From contig CM032133.1 of assembly GCA_018894105.1 (NCBI GenBank), positions 14,088,501-14,152,500 on the forward strand: a stretch of DNA of 64,000 nucleotides, in the 5' to 3' direction. Both the position numbers and the translations under genes were made by a program. Below the pieces are notes generated by a model that worked only from the letters and a program-made list of their open reading frames with translations, was not told where the DNA came from and ran no database searches. Source of the DNA: Jacaranda mimosifolia (Eukaryota; Streptophyta; Magnoliopsida; Lamiales; Bignoniaceae). Each line of letters starts with the position of its first letter. The first letter of the stretch is position 1. Positions 34,011-46,264 of this stretch are shown piece after piece.

Positions 34011-35530
34011 TTTCGAAACTCTCAGCTAAAGCGAGGAATGTTGAGGATGCAGATGAGATCTAGAGCTTGAGATTTCAGCACCTAGGCTACACCACAAGAT
34101 TGAGAATGCAGAAAACAACCTACCTAAAGCTCAGTCTTATTGGTACTAGGGCTAACACCGAAAGTACATCCACCACCAGATGAGGCATCAAACACTAGGC
34201 TTTACCTAGAGGACTAGTATCATAGATGACTCAAGTGGAATTGATGGTACTATTGTCGAATGCATCCACACAAGTTGCGACTAAAGTAGTCGCTTAGTAT
34301 ACAAGAGTGCGCCACCTTTAAGAGCAACCCTAGTCCTCTCGCTGAGGTCGGGAAGCATCATCATCCCTAAAGAGGACAAAACAAAGGAAAAGCTAAGATT
34401 GGGGCACCGTCCCTTCTCTATCTCAGCAAGTGGACATGCATTCATCCCTTCGAACTTACTTATCCTGGCGATTGCCCACTGCAACTGGAATTCAATCTCA
34501 CTAAATCATACCTTATTGCTCATGAGAAATATGAAGCTAGTACCTTTAATTAGCTGTCACGTTTTTGATATACAACACTTTTTGCCTAGCTAGCCTGGTG
34601 AAGTCGCTCCCTCGGGGCACAAACATCACCTACTTGCTAGAGTTTGATGGCATGATGGACCCTCAGGAGAATTTAGATAATTTTCTTGCAAGGTTGGAGC
34701 TTTACAATCTAGGTGAAATTGCCTTCACCAAAGTGTCCCGCAACATCATCACCAAGCATGCTCTAATATGGTTCAAATAGATTCTAGTTGGATCCATTAT
34801 GGGTTAGGAGCAACTATCATAACACTTTCTCCACAACTTCTCCATCAACGTCAAGTACCCCAAGACAATACCTTAACTATTTTTTTAGGTAGAAAGATGG
34901 AGAGTCTTTGAGAGATTACATCAATTGCTTTGTCCAAGTAGAGCATGAGATCTCTTACATCAGCTAGGAGCTCTTGCCCAATATCATCTGACAAAACCTG
35001 AGGCATCTGAAGTTTCGAGAGTCTATATTGAGGAAGCCATTAGTCACTTTTGAAGAACTCCTCATCCGAGCAGAGTATATCTAGATTGAGGATGCTATGA
35101 GTCGACATGATGCCAGCATGTGCGAAGTATGAGGCGAATGAGGTAAGAAGTTGGGAGACTATTGGCACAGTCCTACCAAAGAATTCTTAACATGCACCCT
35201 TTCGTGGTATCTGGGATGGACATCTTGGTTATGGCGAAATAATGAGGTCTGATCCAACACCCTTGAAAGATAGTAGACAATCCAAAGAGGTAGAAGTCTA
35301 AGAAATGGTGCCATCCACCATTACCACAAACATACTACCAAAGAGTGCTGACACCTAAAAGGTAAAATCGAGAGACTAATCTAGTGAAGATACTTGAAGG
35401 AATATGTGGCTAAAAGGCAAGGTAATCCTAAGAAGAGATCTGGAGTTGGAAACAATAATGACTACTAGTACTCCTTGATGAACAATTAGAGCTAAGGATA
35501 TGGCGACATTAGCAAGACTTGGAGAACTTA
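34011..35530 (+). pseudogene. Ty3/Gypsy gag with leader, broken (G2)
   Basis: 34565-34780 reads YLLEFDGMMDPQENLDNFLA and LARLELYNLG, the start of the retrotransposon Gag domain. After stops the domain continues in other frames (AISH, PHPSRVYL near 35030-35090), and the region near 35330-35430 matches the usual tail (KIERL, YLKEYVAKRQGNPKKR). Upstream to 34011 is probable leader. It stops against LTR D. Confidence 0.7.
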
Positions 35531-35549
35531 CCTAATGATAAAATTGTTT

Positions 35550-37284
35550 TGGTAATCTTTGGAGAGAAAGTAGGAGAGGGTGAAGAAAGTGTGTGAAACT
35601 TCAACACATGAGTAGATTATACTTTTGGAGGGAAAAAGAGAATCTAGCATGAATGGTGTGCATGTGGCCGGCCACCTCTATTTATAGATGAGGAGGTGTG
35701 ATGCAAGTTGGCATCACACCTCCCATGAGGTAGGGTGCCAACTAAGCAAGACCACTTGCTTGTGAAATGTGAATTTCATTTGCATTTGAATTTTATTTGG
35801 AGCCTTCATTTCATCTCATGAAATATCATCCAAATTAATTCTAAATGCATCTCAAATAAACTCCTTCATTTGAATTTTTCTCCAAAATTAATTCCTCCTT
35901 GATTTAATTAATTGGTCTTGACTTAACTTCTTAAGTCAACTAACTAAACTACTTAAGCTAGAAGGTGTTAACTTAACCACTTAAGTTAACTTGATCAATT
36001 AATTGTCATATGTCACCAATTAAAGGAACTCGTTAATTTAATTTATCTAATTTAACTCCTTAAATTGTTTTGATCAATTTAACAATTAAATCAATCAAGC
36101 CAAAATGACAAAAAATTAGCCAACCATTTTCTCCACAAAATCGGCCATTAGGAATTTTTCTAACTCTTAGAAAATTTCTTTCATCAAATAAAACTTCTTT
36201 TAGGCTTTTGTGTGTGACCAATTAGGTTATCTCGTTCATTAGACATGGGCTCACAACTCTTGTGATATTTAGAATATTGAAATATTCACATTAATTTAAA
36301 CTCTTTTAAACTAATAACTCAATTTAATTAATCTCTATTAATTGAAGAGTACCCAATCTCCATGGTCGATGTCCAACCTCAAGTCTATGAAGCCCAACTA
36401 ATTGGTTGAAATGAATGTACTCTTGGTGAACCATTCTAGCTCTACACATGCCATGCAAATACGGTCTTTCTTTCTCCTATCTCCCGAAAGATGCCTAGGG
36501 CAAGATATTTGCTGTATCCCTAATAGCCTCAATAACTATGTTTCTATTTCTAATGTTCGATTTTGATTTATGACCTCATCTTTAAAAAATCCTTTTTCCA
36601 AATTGTCATACTACCTTGCGCAAGGACTTCTTAGATTCGATCATTGTAGAATACATAGAAGATGCACTCGTCTTTCAGAACGACGAGGAGATGGATCCCA
36701 TTTTGGATTTCACAAACCTCCATGTCTAAGTAGCTCACACCTAATCTCAACCCGAATGACCCTCAAAGTGATCAAGGAAGAGTCAAAGCATGAGAACTTA
36801 ACACAAGGTTACCATGGATCCTCAGGTCTAAGGACTAATTATATGCACTAGCGTAAGATGGAGAACTTGCCACTATGACTATCTAGTGGATTCTCCAGGT
36901 AGGTCTTGTTCTCTAACAAGTATCCTTTAACATGCACCAATGTATAACATCGATTGCTCATAAAATGGAGTAATATCCAACTCCTTGGATTTATGCATCA
37001 TTAGTGTAAGTCTATCCGAATCGTAGATGCCCTTTCTTATAAGATTCTATAGCTTAGAATATTTTAAGATCGTGATCGTGTAAGAATTATTTCATGATTA
37101 CCACCGAGTGCGTGACCAAGTCCCGTAGTCTTGTGTGATCTAAGGGCTTCAACCAAATGCTAGTAAAGTAAATGAGCATAGGATGATGATGGCTATTGAA
37201 TATGAATATCATTCAATTAAGATTGTATCACAAGTGAAATAGTTTACATGCCAATCTAATTGGCTACGGGGTACTATTCCAACA
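35550..37284 (-). repeat. E3 3' LTR (LTR D), truncated
   Basis: Starts on the minus strand at 37284 with TGTTGGAATAGTACCCC after the polypurine tract. It aligns with F plus I until about 35550, then homology ends in Gypsy G2 sequence. The frame at 36570-36851 is LTR sequence. Confidence 0.8.
35679..35723 (-). promoter_or_regulatory. LTR D promoter: TATA box and palindrome
   Basis: The minus strand reads TATAAATA at 35686-35679. Upstream of it, GGAGGTGTGATGC (35692-35704) and its exact reverse complement (35711-35723) flank six bases. Confidence 0.6.
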
Positions 37285-38900
37285 ATCTCCGACTTGCCCA
37301 AACGCCAATTCCCCATAGTCTTAGGACCCATCTTCTCAAGATGTCCTTCAATGACCTTTTGCGTTAGGGGTTTAGCTAATAGATTTGCTATGTTCTCTTC
37401 TGAGGCTACCCTTTCCACTCAGATGTCGCCTCTATGAATGATCTCACAAATCAAATGATATCACCTCAAGATGTACTTGGATCGCTAATGAGATCTTGGT
37501 GCTTTAGCTTGCGTAACTGCTTCATTGTTGTCACAGAATACAACTACAGGCTCAGCAATGCTAGGCACTACATCAAACTTTTGGATGAAAATTTTCATCT
37601 AAACAACTTCTTTTGCAGCTTCTAAAGTCATAATGTATTCCGCCTCTATGGTAGAATTGGCCGTGGTGCCTTGTTTAAAATTCTTCCAACTCATCGTGCT
37701 GCCATTGAGGCAAAATATAAATCCAGAAGTTGAGTTTAGATCATCTACATCAGATTGAAAACTGGAATTCAAAAACCCCTTGAGTTTCAATTCTCTATTT
37801 TTATATACCAAAATTAAATTCGTAGTCTTCTCAAGTACTTAAAGATTGCTTTAACGGCTTTCCAATGATATTTATCAAGGTCGGATTGAAAGTGGCTCGT
37901 AACACTTAGAGCACGTGCTACATTCGGCCTTATCCATTGAACATTATGTTCCCTATAACAGATGCATAAGGTATGTGGGGCATTCTATGTCACTCGTCAT
38001 CAGTCTTAGGGGACATAGATTAGGAGAGACGAAGACCGTATCCTATAGAGATGAATCCTTTCTTGGATTCTTCCATACTAAACCTCTTTAGTATCTTGTC
38101 AATGTACGATGATTGGGAAAGCCCCAGCATCCTTCTTGATCTATCTCTGTAGATACGTATTCTTAATACGTAGGATGCTTTCATAAAAAATTGTGTAGAT
38201 AACCATACTTTTAGTACACTTTAACATTTTTTTCTCATTCCCAATGAAAAGAATGTCATTGACATAAAGCACAATAAACTATACATTACTCCTATTAGCC
38301 TTCTTGTACACATAAGGTTTTTACAAATTTTTGACAAAGCCAAATGATTTGACTGTCTTATCAAAATGTATGTTCCAACTTTGGGATGCCTGTTTGAGTC
38401 CATAAATAGATCTCTCGAGTTTGCAAACTTTTTGCTCACTCCTTTGGATGTAAAACCTTGTGGTTGCACCATTTACATTTCTTTTTCAATGTTTCCATTG
38501 AGGAATGCAGTTTTCACATCTATTTGGCGTATCTCATAGTCATAATAAGCGGCTATGGTAAGTAAAATCCTAATGGACTTAGGCATAGCAATCGGTGAAA
38601 AGGTTTCCTCAAAATAAATACCGAGTCTTTAAGTGTGACCTTTTGCCAGTAGTCGTGCCTTAAAGGTCATTACCTCTCCATCGACTCCTAGCTTTTGCTT
38701 ATAGATCCACTTGCAACTAATGGTTACTATACGCTTCGGTGGATCTACTAAAGTCAATACTTTATTGGAGTATATGGAGTCTATTTTAAATTTCATGGCA
38801 TCTAGCCAATGTCTTGAATCTATCTCTAACATAACTTCTTCATAGGTCTTCGGATCACTATCCTATTGGCCCATCTCATAAAGGAATTTGAACCTATCGG
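37285..38900 (-). pseudogene. E3 RT and RNase H, broken
   Basis: On the minus strand: RT entry (WLDAMKFKIDSIYSNKVLTL at 38629-38832, then CKWIYKQKLGVDGE), YGLKQAS near 38390, and the active-site segment LYVNDI with YVND at 38266-38255, where the second residue pair should be DD. RNase H includes NSTIEAEYIMTLEAAKEVV (37599-37811) and KPLTQKVIEGHLEKM (37209-37418). Many stops. The lost catalytic Asp alone would inactivate polymerisation. Confidence 0.8.
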
Positions 38901-40080
38901 GTTGCTTCTTGATTCAGTCTGACCTTTTTAGAGGTTGTGTGTAAGGCTCTTGATGCTCACTTGTTTCTACCGCTTATGGGATTTGTTGATCATCTTGAAC
39001 TTCATCAAGTTAAACAACAATGCCCTTTCTATCTAATAAAAATTTCTTTTCCAAAAAGTGGCGTTCCTTGAAATAAACACCTTTTGTTCCAAGGGATCAT
39101 CGAAATAATAACCTAAAGATTCTCTTAGGTATCCCACAAACTTGCACAAGGTAGATCTTACATCCAACTTGTCTCCCACTAGCCACTTGACGTAAACAGT
39201 ATTTTTGGCACTGATTTTGAGGGTACAACATTTACTAGCCTCGCCGCCGATATTAAGGCGTATCCCCAAAAGGATATAGGTACATCGAAAAAATTCATCA
39301 TAGAATGTACCATATCCAACAAGGTACAATTTCTTCTCTCGGCTACTACATTGTGTTGGGGTGTGTCGGGTGGAGTTCACTGAGAGAGAATCCCATTCTC
39401 CTTTAGATAATCCAAGAATTTGGTACTTAAGTATTCTCTTCCCCGATTCGATCGAAGAGCTTTAATACTTAGTCTCTTTTGCTTTTCTACTTCATTCCTA
39501 TACTCTTTGAACTTTTCAAAAGATTCGGACTTGTGCTTAATAAGAAACACATATCTGAACCAAGTATGATCATCGGTGAAGGTGATGAAGTATGAATAGC
39601 CTCCTCTCGCACTAACTTTTAGTGCTCCACAAACATCCATATGGATCAAATCCAAAGGACTTGTGGTTCGCTTCATTTGTCCTATAAAATGAGCTTTAGT
39701 CATTTTTTCCTTTAAACAAGACTCTCCCAAGTAGGAAGATCCTCAATGCCACTAACATTTAGTGCTTTGAGTGCTTCTATCTTATTCATCATATTGTTGA
39801 AAATATGTCCAAGTCTTGCATGCCATAGGACGGCATCTTCTGGGTTATCTAATTTTTTTTTTACTTTGTTGAATGTGCAATAATGATGGTTGAGAATCCA
39901 AAATGTACAATCATTGTTTAATGTTCCTTGTGCAATTAAAGAATCATTCCTTAATGCCTTCAAATTCCTATATATACAAAAATCATATCCTTTATTATCC
40001 AAAACGAGAATAGAAATAATGTTCTTAACAATATTGGGTACATAATAGCAAGGATCAAGTACAACGTAGGAGTTCCCCAA
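38901..40080 (-). pseudogene. E3 integrase and GAG-pre-integrase, broken
   Basis: 39712-40080 has the zinc segment (VLWHARLGHIFNNMMNKIEA). 39377-39730 has the catalytic core (LDLIHMDVCGALKV, YFITFTDDHTWFRYVFLIKH, then the GREYLST motif). 39033-39380 carries the tail and linker (VKWLVGDKLDVRSTLCKFVG). The second zinc pair is damaged (TWES in place of TCESC), and there are stops between the three frames. Confidence 0.8.
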
Positions 40081-40103
40081 GTCTAACTTGATAATGCCTT
40101 TGA

Positions 40104-41100
40104 CTATGGCGCAACCTTTGCTCTATTGCCTAGATGTAGGATCATATCCCTATAATTGAGACTCATTCTTTCCATCCCTTGTAATGAATTACAAAGGTAA
40201 GAACTACATGCGGTGTCAAATACCCATGATGAGGAATTTATCATTAAGTGCACTTCAACAAAGTACATACCCTTCCCAAGGGTGCTTAGGTACTCCTTGC
40301 AATTTCTTTTCCAATGGCCTTTCTCGCCACAATAGAAATAAGTAGCATTAGCTTTGGCCTCTTCCCTTTTCTTGATTTCGCTGGAACCTTTCAAGAGTTG
40401 CTTTCCCTTGGAGGAAGAAATTTTCTTCCTTTTACCTCCCTTTCTAGCACCCCTAGGGTCCTTAGACTTGGAGGAGGAAGCAAGCATAAGAGGCTTGTCT
40501 TTCTTCATTGTCGCCTCGGCAATCGCCAATATATTGACCAACTCATTAATCGTTATTTCTTGCTTTATCATGTTGAAGTTCATAACGAATTGGTCAAATG
40601 AGCTAGGCAATGATTAAAGGATCAAATCCACATGGAGCTAATTGTTCATGACTAAGTCCAGTTGACCAAGCTTCTCAATGAGACCAATCATCTTTAGGCC
40701 ATGGTGATGGACACTTGCCCTCATTCATTCTAGTCCAGAAGAGCTCCTTAGACTATGTGAACCATTCATGTCTAGTTTGCACACTGTACAACTCTTGTAC
40801 GTGTAAGTGAATCTTGTGAGTGGTTTTCATGTGCTCGTGAGATTTTTGGAGCTCATTGGACATAAAAGCTAACATAAGGCAATGTGTTTGTCATCATCTA
40901 CAAACTTCATGAATGCTTCATGTGCCTCATTGTTGGCATTATCGCCAATGGTGTCCGACGGACTTTGATTAAGTACATATATCTTTCTATCGGAATCAAG
41001 AATAATTTTGAGGTTTCTAAGCTAATCTTGGAAGTTAGGCCCGGTGAGTTTTTTGGTTTCCAAAATAATATTGAGTGGATTGTTAGTCATTTGATTTGAG
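40104..41100 (-). pseudogene. E3 gag and protease start, broken
   Basis: The gag start near 41090 reads NIILETKKLTGPNF, followed by frame breaks. The long frame 40610-40104 holds the end of Gag (SFDQFVMNFNMIKQEITINE), a basic stretch, the knuckle YFYCGEKGHWKRNC in which the first Cys is Tyr, and the protease start WVFDTACSSYLCNS. The open frame of 168 residues survives although flanking parts are broken. Confidence 0.8.
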
Positions 41101-41283
41101 ATTTCAAAAATATACAAAAGCGAATAAGAGAGTATAAGCATGTGATTGAATATTTGATATTGAAAACATGTTTATGGACTTTCAAGCACGTTTTTCTCCC
41201 ATTATTTTATCAAATTCCTCATCCCCTTAAGGAATTCAAGAAATCTCATTTCCTAGTGAGAATCAAGGCCCTAAGGACTTGTA

Positions 41284-41590
41284 GTGGACCCACGACTCGT
41301 GTGTCATCCACAAACAATCAAAAAGTAAGCAGCTTTTGCTAATTGCATCTTTATGCAACCCTTCATATATTTTACCTCACTTTTCATGTAGACCCACGTG
41401 TCGTGCGCCATCTACACTATTAAGTATTAAATCAGACCTACCAATCAAGCTTTAATTCAAAACAATACTATGTCATCCCACTTGTCATTTGCCAATACAT
41501 AGAAAGCGTCAAATCAAAGGTGTATCATATGCTAAGTATATGATCACATATTTCTACATAAGTGTGACCCACGTGTCGTGTGCCATCACA
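41284..41590 (-). promoter_or_regulatory. Leader hairpin array of E3 (three 28-nt units)
   Basis: Units at 41284-41311, 41388-41415 and 41563-41590. Ends on the plus strand are GTGGA/TCCAC, GTAGA/TCTAC and TGTGA/TCACA, each self-complementary though the bases differ. Each has an inner CACG...CGTG-type stem. Spacing is 104 and 175 bases. Confidence 0.7.
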
Positions 41591-42457
41591 CAAATATAGT
41601 AGCATGTCATGTCACATACTATTGGTAGAAGGCATGGATTAATTAAAACTCCTTTTAATTTGTATCTATTTTGACTTAATATTTGAAAGCACTTAGACTA
41701 TTCTAAGTTGAGGGTTTTTCTTGCTTGAAAGATCTCATCAATTTTATCTTCTTATATAAGTTTTCTGTATCCTAACCATGCATCTCATACATCAATAGGA
41801 TATGGAAAACATAAATAAGTAAAAGTGCCTATCATGTTCCTAGGGTGGGATGACCATGAGCTTTAACCAAGTAATGCACTTAGAGCCATATGTGCACTAC
41901 TTAGTTAATTTTAAGTTGGTTGATTAAATTTAGCTATTATATAAATGTATCCCCATACATTCATGGGTCTTTATGCCTCCAATGGTCTTCTTGTCTCCTT
42001 GAAACAATTACATGAGAAAAGAAATTCTCACTCCTAGTGATTCTACTATCATAACACATACTAGATAGAAATTAAGAGGCATGCAAGCCCCAATTTAATA
42101 CAATCATTTTTAAAAACTTGAAATAAATAAAATCAATACTAAAGGCTCATGATCATCCCCATTCATTCATCAGCTACTCAACAATTAGTTGAACAATAAA
42201 TCAAGAATAGAAATTCAATTCCAAAATTAAATGCTTATCTCATAAACAATTAATTAAGCTAGCAAAAATAAGCATAACAATTATGCATCTCATTTTTGCA
42301 CCAAATTGTAAATTAACTTGCACAAGATTTTAAAAGTAAAAAAAAATGTCAAACATAATTTTGAGAACTTGTACAACACCTGTGCATCTAATTAGCATGA
42401 TTTAGATTAATTTTGGTCACAAAAATAACACAAAAACTCCTCAAAACTCGCCCATAT

Positions 42458-42552
42458 CCTAAACTAGGCACCACTGCTCGATTTAGGCGCATAACTGCAC
42501 AGCAGGCGTGCGCCAGGAGTGCCCACTGCTTAGCCAGTGGCCACCCGAAGCA
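42458..42552 (-). promoter_or_regulatory. GC-rich island in the E3 leader
   Basis: Contrasts with its AT-rich surroundings, about 530 bases after the primer site, in the same place as the islands of E1 and E4. Short frames at 42388-42643 reflect its composition. Confidence 0.5.
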
Positions 42553-43080
42553 CAACAACTTCCCTATTTTATATGGTTTGGATCGAGTCAAATTGTTTTT
42601 GGTTGAACTTTTGTGCACCAAAAAATTAAGGATACCTCTTTAAAACTAAATCACAAATTTTAGACAAATTTTCAAATCTAAAACACCTTTTAAAAATGGA
42701 AATTCAAGTCCTCAAACATGCTTCAAAAATCAAGTTCAAGTAAGAATCACCATTCTTAAAAAAATCTTCAATTAGCTCCAATCCAATTGGATCCAAAAAT
42801 GACCAAAACATCTTAAGGCCAAATTTAATATGCTATATCAACATATAACATCATCCAATGCTAAATCAACATTTAACATAATCATCCATGAATAAAAAAC
42901 ATATTAACATATGAATTAACTCTTAAAACACATATCAGCATAATTCAATTCATCATCAAATGAGACGCAAGAAACATCAACTAAACACACCAATCTATGA
43001 ATTGGATCAAATATTTGGAGATTTAGATCAATTCATCACATGAATCAATCAAACAAAAAAGCCAAATTAAAGCATGAAAT

Positions 43081-43094
43081 AGGCTCTGATACCA
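43081..43094 (-). other. E3 primer-binding site
   Basis: The minus strand reads TGGTATCAGAGCCT, the exact tRNA-Met primer site of plant Copia elements, two bases after the CTTCA end of LTR F. Confidence 0.9.
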
Positions 43095-43096
43095 CT

Positions 43097-44644
43097 TGAA
43101 GTAAAGTGTAGCATAAGGATCCAAGTTATAAAGCAAAAGTAGCTAAATAAAAACATGGATACACTTCATCCAAGGATCTAATCATGTTTCTAAAATGGAT
43201 TTGGTTGCAGAACTTACCTTGATTGCTTAAAATCTAAGGTTGGAAGGATGACAATGTTGAACTCTTCAAAGCTGTCTCCTCATGGCGTAGAAAAAATCCG
43301 GCAATGTTTGCCCTAGCAAATCACCTTTGATTTGTAAAACCCTTGAGGATCTCCAGTAAAAGTTTCAGCAAAAACAAAAATCGGCAAGATCATCAAAATT
43401 GCCTCCAAAGTTTCTGCACCGTAGTGGATCTTCAAGAGCCAAGCTTCCTAATTGTGAAGATGTTAATGAAATAATCCACACACATAAGGCAAACACCTGC
43501 CAGCTTCTAGTCAGCTGGATCACCAAAGGATGAAGAAGGAATGAAGGCTGAAATTTGGTAGAGAAGGTAAGGAAAGTGTGTGAAACTTCAACACATGAGT
43601 GGATCACACTTTTGGAGGGAAAAAAGAAAATCTAGCATGAATGGTGTGCGTGTTGCCAACCACCTCTATTTATAGATGAGGAGGTCTGATCCAAGTTGGC
43701 ATCACATCTCCCATGAGGTAGGCTGCTAGCTAAGCGAGGCCACTTGCATGTGAAATGTGAAATCATTTCACTTGCATTTGAATTTCATTTGGAGTTTTCA
43801 TTTCATCTCATGAAATGTTGTCCAAATTAATTCTAAATGTACCTCAAATGAACTTCTTTATTTGAATTTTCTTCCAAAATTAATTAAATTAACTCTTTAT
43901 TTTAATTAATTGGTCTTGACTTAACTCCTTAAGTCAACTAACTAAACTACTTAAGTTAGAAGGTGTTAACTTAATCCCTTAAGTTAACTTGACTAATTAA
44001 TTATCATGTGGCTCCAATTAAATTAACTCCTTAAATTATTTTGATCAATTTAACATTAAATCAATAAAGCCAAAATGACTAAAAATTAGCCAACCATTTT
44101 CTGCACAAAATCGGTCATTAGGAACTTTTCTAACTTTTAGAAAATTCCTTTCACCAAATAGAACTCCCTTTCGACTTTTGTATGTGACCCATTAGATTTT
44201 TCCATTCATTAGACATAGGCTCACAACTCTTGTGATATTTAGAATATTGAAATATTCACATTAGTTTAAATTTCTTTAAACTAATAACTTAATTCAATTA
44301 ATCTCTATTAATTGAAGAGTACCCAATCTTCATGGTCGATGTCCAACCTCAAGCCCATAGAGTCCAACTAATTGGTCAAAATGAATATGCTCTTGGTGAA
44401 CCATTCTAGCTCTACGCATGCCACGCAGATACAGTCCTTCATCTTCTATTTCCCGAAAGAGGCCTAGGGCAAGATATTTGCCGTATCCCTAATAGTCTCA
44501 ATAACTATGTTTCTATTTCCAATGTTTGATTCCAATTTATGATGTCATCTTTGGAAAACTCCTTTTTCAAATTGTCATACTTCCTTGTGCAAGGATTCCT
44601 TAGAATCGATCATTATAAAATACATAGGAGATGCATTCGCCCTT
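43097..44644 (-). repeat. E3 5' LTR, 3' part (LTR F)
   Basis: Continues in LTR I at 54372-55007 after removal of E4; together about 2179 bp, equal to LTR A. A TATA box lies at 43674-43667 on the minus strand, with a decayed palindrome beside it. Confidence 0.85.
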
Positions 44645-46251
44645 TGTTAGAATAGTGCCCCACAGCTAATAAGATTGGCATGTAAACTATTTCACTAGTG
44701 ATACAATCTTGATTGAATGATATTCTTTATAAATGGCCATCCTCATCTTATGCTTATGTGACTTCACTGGCATTTGGTCGAAACCCTTAGATCACACAAG
44801 ACTACGTGACTTGGTCACGCACTAGGTGGTGATTATGGAATAAGTCTTACACGGTCATGATCTTAAACATACCAAGTCATAGAATCTTAAGAGATAGGGC
44901 ATCTAATATTTGGATAAACTTGCACTAATGATGCACACCCCAAGGGTTGGATGTTGCTTCGTTCCATAAGCAATCCATATGTGATATATGTGGATCTTAG
45001 TGGCTTCTTGTTAGAAAACAAGGCATTGAAGGCCTGTCCAGAGAATCCATTAGGTAGATGTAGTAGCAAGTTGGTAGTGACAAGTTCTCTAGCTTACGCT
45101 ACGGCATATCATTAGTCCTTTGATATGAGGATCCATTGTAATCTTGAGTTTAGGTCCTTATACTTTGACTCATCCTTGGTCACCTAGCAGGCCGTTTGGG
45201 TTGTGATTGGGTATGAGCTACTTAGACATGGAGGTTTATAAGATCCAAGATGGGATTCGATTCCTCGCCTTTGTGAAGGGCGAGTGCATCTTCTATGTGT
45301 TCTATATTGATCAATTCCCAGGAGTCCTTGGCCAAAGTAGTATGATAATTTGGAAAAAGAGTTTTCCTAAGATGAGGTCATAAATCGGAATCAAACATTG
45401 AGAATAGATATATAATATCAAGGCTATTAGGGAACCGATAAATATATTTTCCTAGGCCTTTTTCATGGAGATAGGAGATTGAAGGACCGTATTTGCATGG
45501 TACACATAGAGCTGGAATGGTTCACCAAAAACATTCATTCGACCAATTGTTGGGCTCCATGGGCTTGAGGTTGGACATCGAACATGGAGATTTGGTACTC
45601 TTCAATTAATAGAGATTAATTGAATTGAGTCAATTAGTTTAAAGGAGTTTAAACCAATGTGAACATTTGATATTCTAAAGTCACAAGAGTTGTGAGCCCA
45701 TGTGCAAGTTTCCATCCAATTTTGTGATTCTCTCATAAGTTGAGGCTTCACACCTTCTTCACCTCTCTCCCTCACATTTTGGCCTTCATTAAGCTCTTAT
45801 TTTCTTCTTAGTTTCTCCAGCTGAACTAGGAAGAAAAGGATTGTCCTTTGTCTTGTGGACTTTCACATTAGAGGCAAGACATTTGGATTGCTTGGTTTTT
45901 GGTGATCCTCTATTCCAACAGTGATTTTCTGGACTCTGTTTGCTACCTTTCTGGAGTTTTTTGGAGCTGAATTTTTTACTGACATTCTCCAAGGGGTTTT
46001 TGAAATTTGGGTCCAGATTTGGCTCAAAACTGAGGTTATTTGCCCAATCAAAAGTTGATCACACCTTGCTGTGCCAGAAGCCATCTGTTTCCGGGAAAGG
46101 AAGCACATCTTCAAGTTTTGGTTGGATTTTGCTTATAAGGTAACAATCTGACCTAGATCCATTTTATAGGCATGAATTCGGATTCTATTGGTGGTGTAAT
46201 TCAAATTTTGTTTAGTTTTTAAGTGTTTTAAATTGGATCCTTGACTCGGTG
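44645..46251 (+). repeat. E4 5' LTR (LTR G), internally deleted
   Basis: Starts TGTTAGAATAGTGCCCC and ends beside the primer site. Relative to LTR H it lacks about 640 bp: gagcccatg near 45700 jumps to the segment that in H begins near 53816. The deleted part includes the TATA region. Frames at 44887-45069 and 45789-46143 are LTR sequence. Confidence 0.82.
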
Positions 46252-46264
46252 TGGTATCGGAGCC
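46252..46264 (+). other. E4 primer-binding site
   Basis: tggtatcggagcc, one base from the tRNA-Met consensus, directly after LTR G. Confidence 0.85.

Larger units (their letters stand above)
41101..43080 (-). other. E3 untranslated leader
   Basis: Collinear with the E1 and E4 leaders; contains the hairpin array and GC-rich island listed separately. No conserved coding frame. Confidence 0.65.
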
